Shown here: positions 59,138 through 64,000 of the stretch, piece after piece
Layout: each line of letters starts with the position of its first letter
How positions within the stretch are numbered: position 1 is the stretch's first letter
Source: Vibrio sp. qd031
Lineage (GTDB): Bacteria > Pseudomonadota > Gammaproteobacteria > Enterobacterales > Vibrionaceae
Length of the DNA: 64,000 bases
Reading direction: 5' to 3'
Assembly (NCBI RefSeq): GCF_002100145.1
Contig: NZ_JXQD01000036.1
Span: forward strand, 228,950-292,949
Notes under the pieces: generated by a model
Told to the model about the DNA's origin: nothing
The model's input: only the letters and a program-made list of their open reading frames with translations
Database searches by the model: none
Program-made: the position numbers and the translations under genes

Positions 59138-60112
59138 ATGGCCCAGACAATAGAGTTAAAAAAACAAGTACAACCAAGCCAACTTGGTCAGCGTTTAGAC
59201 CAAGCCATTGCCGAGTTGTTTACCGAATATTCTCGTTCGCGACACAAAGAGTGGTTGCTGGCTGGACATGTGCAGGTAGATGGTGAAGTAACCACTAAAC
59301 CTCGTCAAAAAGTGATGGGTGGCGAAGAGATCGTTATTCAAGCTGAACTGGAAGACGAAGAACGCTGGGAAGCACAAGATATTCCGTTAGATATCGTCTA
59401 TGAAGATGATGATCTTTTGGTTATCAATAAACCTCGCGATCTTGTGGTACACCCAGGGGCAGGAACACCGGATGGAACGGTATTAAATGCCTTATTGTTC
59501 CACTACCCAGATATTGCTGAAGTGCCGCGTGCCGGCATCGTCCATCGTCTCGATAAAGACACGACTGGGCTCATGGTAGTGGCGAAAAATGTACCCACTC
59601 AGACACGTTTGGTGAGAGCGCTGCAAAAACGCAAAATCACTCGTGAGTATGAAGCAATCGCTATTGGTAAAATGACCGCTGGTGGCATGATTGAAAAACC
59701 GATAGGCCGACACCCGCAAAAACGTGTGTTAATGGCCGTTAACGAAATGGGCAAACCAGCGGTGACTCACTATCGTGTTGCAGAGCATTTCCGTGAACAT
59801 ACTCGTATTCGCTTACGTCTAGAGACTGGTCGTACACACCAAATCCGTGTTCATATGGCGTATTTACAGCACCCATTGCTTGGTGACATCGCTTATGGTG
59901 GTCGTGCTCGAATTCCAAAAGGGGCAAGTGAAGAACTCACCGCCAAAATTCGAGGGTTTGACCGTCAAGCATTGCATGCAGTGATGCTGCGTTTTGACCA
60001 CCCTAGTCACGGTGAGTCGATGGAGTTTCATGCACCGGTACCCGACGATATGATTGATATCGCGGAAGCTCTGCGCGTAGACGCTAAAGAGAACCCGGAA
60101 GAAGATTACTAA
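59138..60112 (+). CDS. rluD: 23S rRNA pseudouridine(1911/1915/1917) synthase RluD
   Basis: Pseudouridine synthase acting on helix 69 of 23S rRNA. The 324-residue protein has an N-terminal S4-like RNA-binding domain (about 18-80) and a RluA-family catalytic domain. The catalytic Asp139 (GIVHRLDKDTTGLMVVAK) has exactly the E. coli RluD number. RLRLETGRTHQIRVHMAYLQHPLLGD follows. pgeF starts 62 bp later in the same direction, as in E. coli. Confidence 0.96.
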   Translation: MAQTIELKKQVQPSQLGQRLDQAIAELFTEYSRSRHKEWLLAGHVQVDGEVTTKPRQKVMGGEEIVIQAELEDEERWEAQDIPLDIVYEDDDLLVINKPRDLVVHPGAGTPDGTVLNALLFHYPDIAEVPRAGIVHRLDKDTTGLMVVAKNVPTQTRLVRALQKRKITREYEAIAIGKMTAGGMIEKPIGRHPQKRVLMAVNEMGKPAVTHYRVAEHFREHTRIRLRLETGRTHQIRVHMAYLQHPLLGDIAYGGRARIPKGASEELTAKIRGFDRQALHAVMLRFDHPSHGESMEFHAPVPDDMIDIAEALRVDAKENPEEDY

Positions 60113-60174
60113 CCAAGTGCCATTTTGAACAATGACATTAATCTTCATTACTGAGCAAATACAGTGAGTCTATT

Positions 60175-60900
60175 GTGAGTTGGATTGTCCCTAACTGGAA
60201 CGCACCTAGAAATGTTAAGGCCATCAGCACGACACGAGAAGGAGGCTTTTCGAGTCCGCCATTTGATGGCTTAAACCTTGGTCGGCACGTTGGGGACGAC
60301 GCTCAAACCGTCGAGCGCAACCGACACTGGTTAATGAAGAAGGCAAAACTGCCTTCTTCACCCGCTTGGCTAAATCAGACTCACTCTACCGATGTGGTCG
60401 CACTTCCGCTTGAGCCGGATGTGATTGTTAGCGCTGACGCATCAATAGCATATTCACCACGGCAAGTTTGCAGTGTTATGACCGCAGACTGTGTTCCGGT
60501 ATTGTTTTGCAATGCTGAGGGGACACAAGTCGCTGCAGTGCATGCGGGCTGGCGAGGTTTACTTAATGGCGTGCTCGAAAACACCATTGATAAGATCGAT
60601 GGTCGCATTATTGCGTGGATCGGACCTGCGATTCGACAACCTCGCTTTGAAGTGGGGTCAGAGGTTCGGCAGCAGTTTATCGACTGCAATGACGAGGTTG
60701 AACGCTGTTTTGTCCCTTCAAGCAATCCGGGGAAATGGATGGCTGATTTAGAACAGTTAGTCACGATTCGACTGTTTAATGCCGGCGTAAACGAGGTTAG
60801 CAGTAGTGGGCTCTGTACCTATGACGACGTTCGATTTTTCTCTTACCGTCAAGGTTCCATTACCGGCCGTCAGGCCACGATGATCTGGATGGAAACATAA
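60175..60900 (+). CDS. pgeF: Polyphenol oxidase / purine nucleoside phosphorylase-type protein PgeF (YfiH)
   Basis: A 241-residue DUF152/laccase-domain protein. In E. coli, YfiH corrects misincorporation of L-Ser into murein precursors, and homologues show adenosine deaminase/phosphorylase activity. Metal ligands are visible in LNQTHSTDVV, VMTADCVPVLF and AAVHAGWRGLLNGV. C-terminal FFSYRQGSITGRQATMIW is typical. The start is GTG 60175. It follows rluD and precedes clpB, the E. coli order. Confidence 0.93.
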   Translation: MSWIVPNWNAPRNVKAISTTREGGFSSPPFDGLNLGRHVGDDAQTVERNRHWLMKKAKLPSSPAWLNQTHSTDVVALPLEPDVIVSADASIAYSPRQVCSVMTADCVPVLFCNAEGTQVAAVHAGWRGLLNGVLENTIDKIDGRIIAWIGPAIRQPRFEVGSEVRQQFIDCNDEVERCFVPSSNPGKWMADLEQLVTIRLFNAGVNEVSSSGLCTYDDVRFFSYRQGSITGRQATMIWMET

Positions 60901-60990
60901 CCCTTCATAGAACTCTGCTTCTACCAATGAGAAACTTTTCTTTTTTTGCCCCCCGCTTTTTGTTATCGCTCAATTAATGCCTAATTAGCA

Positions 60991-61020
60991 CTTGAAAATA
61001 GTGAATTTGATGACCACTTT
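60991..61020 (+). promoter_or_regulatory. Sigma-32-like promoter of clpB
   Basis: CTTGAAA (60991-60997), about 15-bp spacer, CCACTTTC (61013-61020). The -35 is perfect, the -10 is weaker than CCCCATNT. Located 51 bp before clpB. Confidence 0.5.
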
Positions 61021-61070
61021 CTATACATAGTAGAAACAACTTTCACCCAAGTGATGTGTGAGGAGTGGAC

Positions 61071-63644
61071 ATGCGATTAGATAGATTTACCAGCAAATTT
61101 CAGATGGCGATTTCAGAAGCGCAATCGCTGGCATTAGGTCGTGACCATCAATATATAGAACCCGTTCATTTAATGTCTTCGCTGCTCAATCAAGAGGGCA
61201 GTTCGATACGCCCGTTATTTACATTACTTAATGTTGATGTGGTTCAGTTTCGATCCTCAATTGCAGAGATGTTGGACAAATTACCTAAAGTCTCTGGAAT
61301 AGGGGGCGATGTTCAACTGTCGTCACAAATGGGAACCTTGTTTAACCTTTGCGATAAGATTGCTCAAAAGCGTAATGACAGTTACATATCATCAGAAGTC
61401 TTTTTGCTTGCGGCTGTGCAAGACAAAGGCCCAATGGGGCAACTGCTCAAGAAGTTAGGCATCACCGAAGAAAAAGTGACGGCTGCGATTGAGAAAGTGA
61501 CCGGTGGCCAAAAAGTCGATGATCCTAACGCCGAAGAGCTGCGTCAAGCGCTCGAAAAATTTACCATTGATCTGACCGAGCGAGCTGAACAAGGCAAGCT
61601 TGATCCTGTTATTGGTCGCGATGATGAGATCCGTCGAACCATCCAAGTATTGCAGCGCAGAACCAAAAACAATCCAGTGATCATTGGTGAACCTGGTGTG
61701 GGTAAAACGGCCATAGTCGAAGGTCTTGCTCAGCGAATTATTAATAATGAAGTCCCTGAGGGGCTGCGCGGAAAACGTGTATTGGCGCTGGATATGGGAT
61801 CGCTCGTGGCGGGTGCGAAATATCGAGGCGAGTTTGAAGAGCGTTTAAAATCATTACTTAATGAGCTGGCAAAAGAAGAGGGCAATGTGATCCTCTTTAT
61901 CGATGAAATGCACACTATCGTCGGCGCAGGTAAAGGCGATGGTGCTATGGATGCGGGCAATATGCTAAAGCCAGCGCTGGCACGTGGTGAGTTACATTGC
62001 GTCGGTGCGACTACTCTCGATGAGTATCGCCAATACATCGAAAAAGACCCAGCTTTGGAGCGTCGTTTCCAAAAAGTGCTAGTGAACGAGCCAACAGTAG
62101 AAGATACCGTTGCAATACTACGTGGCTTAAAAGAGCGTTACGAACTGCATCACCATGTTGATATTACCGATCCAGCAATCGTTGCAGCGGCAAGTTTGTC
62201 GCATCGTTATGTGTCGGATAGACAGCTTCCCGATAAAGCCATAGATCTTATTGATGAAGCCGCTTCGTCAATTCGTCTGCAAATCGATTCCAAACCAGAG
62301 CAAATGGATAAGCTAGAGCGCCGTGTCATTCAGCTCAAAATAGAATTGCAGGCTCTAGCAAAAGAGGGCGATGACGCCAGTCGTAAGCGTCGTGATCTTC
62401 TTAATGTAGAACTCGAAGACAAAGAGAAGCAATTTGCTGAGCTCGAAGAAGTATGGAAAGCAGAAAAAGCTGCTCTCTCAGGTACTCAGCATATTAAGGC
62501 GGATTTAGAGCAAGCTCGACAAGATATGGAAATAGCCAGGCGTGCTGGCGACTTGAACAGAATGTCCGAACTTCAATACGGCAAGATCCCTGATCTTGAA
62601 AAGCAGCTCGACCTAGCTGCCCAAGCTGAAATGCAAGAGATGACGTTGCTGCGCAATAAAGTGACCGATGTTGAGATAGCAGAAGTGTTGTCGAAGCAGA
62701 CGGGTATCCCTGTGGCCAAAATGCTTGAAGCAGAGAAAGAGAAACTACTTCGTATGGAAGAAGTGCTCCACGATCGGGTCATTGGTCAAGGAGAAGCTGT
62801 TGAAGCGGTCTCTAATGCTATACGACGCAGTCGAGCTGGATTGTCTGATCCTAATAGGCCCATTGGTTCGTTTCTATTTTTGGGCCCGACCGGAGTCGGC
62901 AAAACCGAACTGTGCAAAACGTTAGCGACATTTCTGTTTGATAGTAGTGACGCAATGGTCCGTATCGATATGTCTGAGTTTATGGAGAAACACTCTGTCG
63001 CAAGATTAGTCGGTGCTCCTCCAGGTTATGTTGGCTATGAGGAAGGTGGATACCTTACAGAAGCTGTTCGCCGCCGTCCTTATTCAGTCATTCTTTTAGA
63101 CGAAGTAGAGAAAGCACATCCTGACGTATTTAATATTTTACTTCAGGTGTTGGACGATGGCCGATTAACCGACGGCCAAGGTCGTACTGTCGATTTTAAG
63201 AACACGGTATTAATCATGACGTCCAATTTGGGCTCTGATCGGATTCAAGAAGGGTTTGGTCACTCAAGCTATCAACAAATGAAAAGTAGTGTGATGGACG
63301 TGGTGAAAACTCATTTTAGACCAGAGTTTTTAAATCGCGTGGATGAAAGTGTAGTGTTCCACCCATTGGGAGCGGAACATATTCAGTCAATCGCTGCTAT
63401 ACAATTACGACGAATGACCGACCGATTGAAAGAGAAAGACTTTATTGTAGAAGTAACAGAAGAAGCATTGGAGTTTATTTCGAAAGCTGGATTTGATCCT
63501 GTTTATGGTGCACGCCCTCTAAATAGAGCGATTCAGACCTTAGTAGAGAACCCAATGGCGAAATCTTTACTCGCTGGTAAACTTCTTCCGAACAAAACGA
63601 TTACTCTGAGCGTACGTGATAATCGCATTGTAGCGAGCCAATAA
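61071..63644 (+). CDS. clpB: ATP-dependent disaggregase ClpB
   Basis: Hsp104-type AAA+ disaggregase working with DnaK/DnaJ, 857 residues as in E. coli. It has ClpN repeats (about 1-150); AAA1 with Walker A GEPGVGKTA near 206; the M-domain coiled coil (about 410-530, RLQIDSKPEQMDKLERRVIQLKIE...); AAA2 with GPTGVGKTE near 605; and a C-terminal small domain. ATG 61071 (MRLDRFTSKF) follows GAGGAG; the in-frame upstream codon at 61065 is rejected. A sigma-32-like promoter precedes it. Confidence 0.97.
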   Translation: MRLDRFTSKFQMAISEAQSLALGRDHQYIEPVHLMSSLLNQEGSSIRPLFTLLNVDVVQFRSSIAEMLDKLPKVSGIGGDVQLSSQMGTLFNLCDKIAQKRNDSYISSEVFLLAAVQDKGPMGQLLKKLGITEEKVTAAIEKVTGGQKVDDPNAEELRQALEKFTIDLTERAEQGKLDPVIGRDDEIRRTIQVLQRRTKNNPVIIGEPGVGKTAIVEGLAQRIINNEVPEGLRGKRVLALDMGSLVAGAKYRGEFEERLKSLLNELAKEEGNVILFIDEMHTIVGAGKGDGAMDAGNMLKPALARGELHCVGATTLDEYRQYIEKDPALERRFQKVLVNEPTVEDTVAILRGLKERYELHHHVDITDPAIVAAASLSHRYVSDRQLPDKAIDLIDEAASSIRLQIDSKPEQMDKLERRVIQLKIELQALAKEGDDASRKRRDLLNVELEDKEKQFAELEEVWKAEKAALSGTQHIKADLEQARQDMEIARRAGDLNRMSELQYGKIPDLEKQLDLAAQAEMQEMTLLRNKVTDVEIAEVLSKQTGIPVAKMLEAEKEKLLRMEEVLHDRVIGQGEAVEAVSNAIRRSRAGLSDPNRPIGSFLFLGPTGVGKTELCKTLATFLFDSSDAMVRIDMSEFMEKHSVARLVGAPPGYVGYEEGGYLTEAVRRRPYSVILLDEVEKAHPDVFNILLQVLDDGRLTDGQGRTVDFKNTVLIMTSNLGSDRIQEGFGHSSYQQMKSSVMDVVKTHFRPEFLNRVDESVVFHPLGAEHIQSIAAIQLRRMTDRLKEKDFIVEVTEEALEFISKAGFDPVYGARPLNRAIQTLVENPMAKSLLAGKLLPNKTITLSVRDNRIVASQ

Positions 63645-63668
63645 GCGCAGTAATTGTACGATTAAATG

Positions 63669-63717
63669 ACGATTTGACGGTTTTTTATTCGCTTGGAATA
63701 AAAAACCTGAAAATCGT
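63669..63717. terminator. Long nested inverted repeat between clpB and the rrn promoters
   Basis: ACGATTT (63669-63675), GAC, 12-base arm GGTTTTTTATTC (63679-63690), loop GCTTG, GAATAAAAAACC (63696-63707), TGA, AAATCGT (63711-63717). It is symmetrical apart from the 3-base internal loop. It probably ends the clpB transcript. Confidence 0.6.
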
Positions 63718-63728
63718 TGTTTTAAGGG

Positions 63729-63764
63729 TTGCGCTACCCCGAATTCTACTTATAATGCGCCTCC
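63729..63764 (+). promoter_or_regulatory. rrn promoter P1
   Basis: TTGCGC (63729-63734), 16-bp spacer, perfect TATAAT (63751-63756), followed by a GC-rich discriminator GCGCCTCC typical of stringently controlled rRNA promoters. Confidence 0.8.
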
Positions 63765-63834
63765 GTTGTCAGGGATAACTGGCAAGGCCAAAGCGGTGAT
63801 GAAAATCAACGTTTTAAAGTTAAAAAGAAAGTGG

Positions 63835-63872
63835 TTGACACTGAGTTTTAACTGGTTAAAATGGCCGTCCGT
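63835..63872 (+). promoter_or_regulatory. rrn promoter P2
   Basis: Perfect TTGACA (63835-63840), 16-bp spacer, TAAAAT (63857-63862), GC-rich discriminator GGCCGTCCG, and an A/T-rich UP-like stretch just upstream. Confidence 0.85.
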
Positions 63873-64000
63873 TTTGAGGGTGACTTCGAAACAAGCTCTT
63901 TAACAATATAAACCTATCAATCTGTGTGGGCACTCGTTGATGATAATCGCTACTTGTTTTTACTTTTTTTATAAAAAGTAAAACAAAAAACGATGTCAAT
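63873..64000 (+). ncRNA. rRNA operon leader with boxA (16S gene beyond the window)
   Basis: The boxA antitermination element GCTCTTTAACAA lies at 63895-63906, followed by an AATCTGTGTGGGCACTCG-like segment nearly identical to the E. coli rrn leader. The mature 16S start is not reached, so this is the 5' leader of an rrn operon transcribed off the right end. Confidence 0.85.

Overview
The window is a 64 kb piece of a gammaproteobacterial chromosome, almost certainly a Vibrio (Vibrionaceae) main chromosome. The evidence is the E. coli-like protein sequences combined with vibrio-style gene orders: arcB close to arcA, two glutamate synthases in tandem, minor pilins after dnaKJ, and pheA-raiA-(lytic transglycosylase)-bamD-rluD-pgeF-clpB running into an rRNA operon. 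I cannot name the species from sequence alone. Most of the window is core genome. No insertion sequence, prophage, integron cassette, CRISPR array or tRNA gene was seen.

Layout. 1-2.6 kb: 3' end of an unknown membrane protein gene, then a leftward mtnN-cbiB-yadS set. 2.8-4.4 kb: DUF1499 lipoprotein and an Acr3 arsenite exporter with an ArsR-like operator. 4.45-4.99 kb: a tandem array of ~170 bp units made from a duplicated gltD 3' end plus a strong hairpin. 4.96-18.9 kb: two unrelated-lineage glutamate synthases (gltBD of E. coli type and a second gltBD), separated by a lipoprotein gene. 19.5-24.2 kb: yhcC and arcB rightward, a lipoprotein, and arcA convergent. 24.7-30.7 kb: rraA-like gene, a small outer-membrane-type protein, and the thrLABC operon with its attenuator. 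30.8-33.5 kb: two overlapping membrane GTPase genes that look like an insertion between thrC and grcA; this is the least understood locus. 33.7-37 kb: grcA, nfo, a candidate 31-codon gene, ung, hemerythrin-like protein. 37.1-40.5 kb: dnaK-dnaJ. 40.5-42.9 kb: minor type IV pilins. 42.9-47.4 kb: a CstA/BtsT-type transporter, a DUF2799 lipoprotein and a BtsSR-like two-component system. 47.6-49.8 kb: aroF-tyrA with TyrR boxes. 49.9-54.6 kb: ettA, slt-trpR, yjjX. 54.6-58.1 kb: pheA with a complete Phe attenuator, raiA, a lytic transglycosylase. 58.3-63.6 kb: bamD, rluD-pgeF, clpB. 63.7-64 kb: rrn P1/P2 promoters and boxA leader; the 16S gene lies beyond the window.

Common themes are amino-acid biosynthesis (Glu, Thr, Tyr, Phe) with readable control elements, and oxygen-responsive control (ArcB/ArcA, FNR boxes at arcA and grcA). 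Heat-shock genes (dnaKJ, clpB) carry sigma-32-like promoters. Pyruvate sensing (BtsSR) is linked to its likely transporter through three repeat boxes. Most novelty is regulatory or structural; the GTPase pair and the gltD-tail repeat array are the best candidates for undescribed biology.
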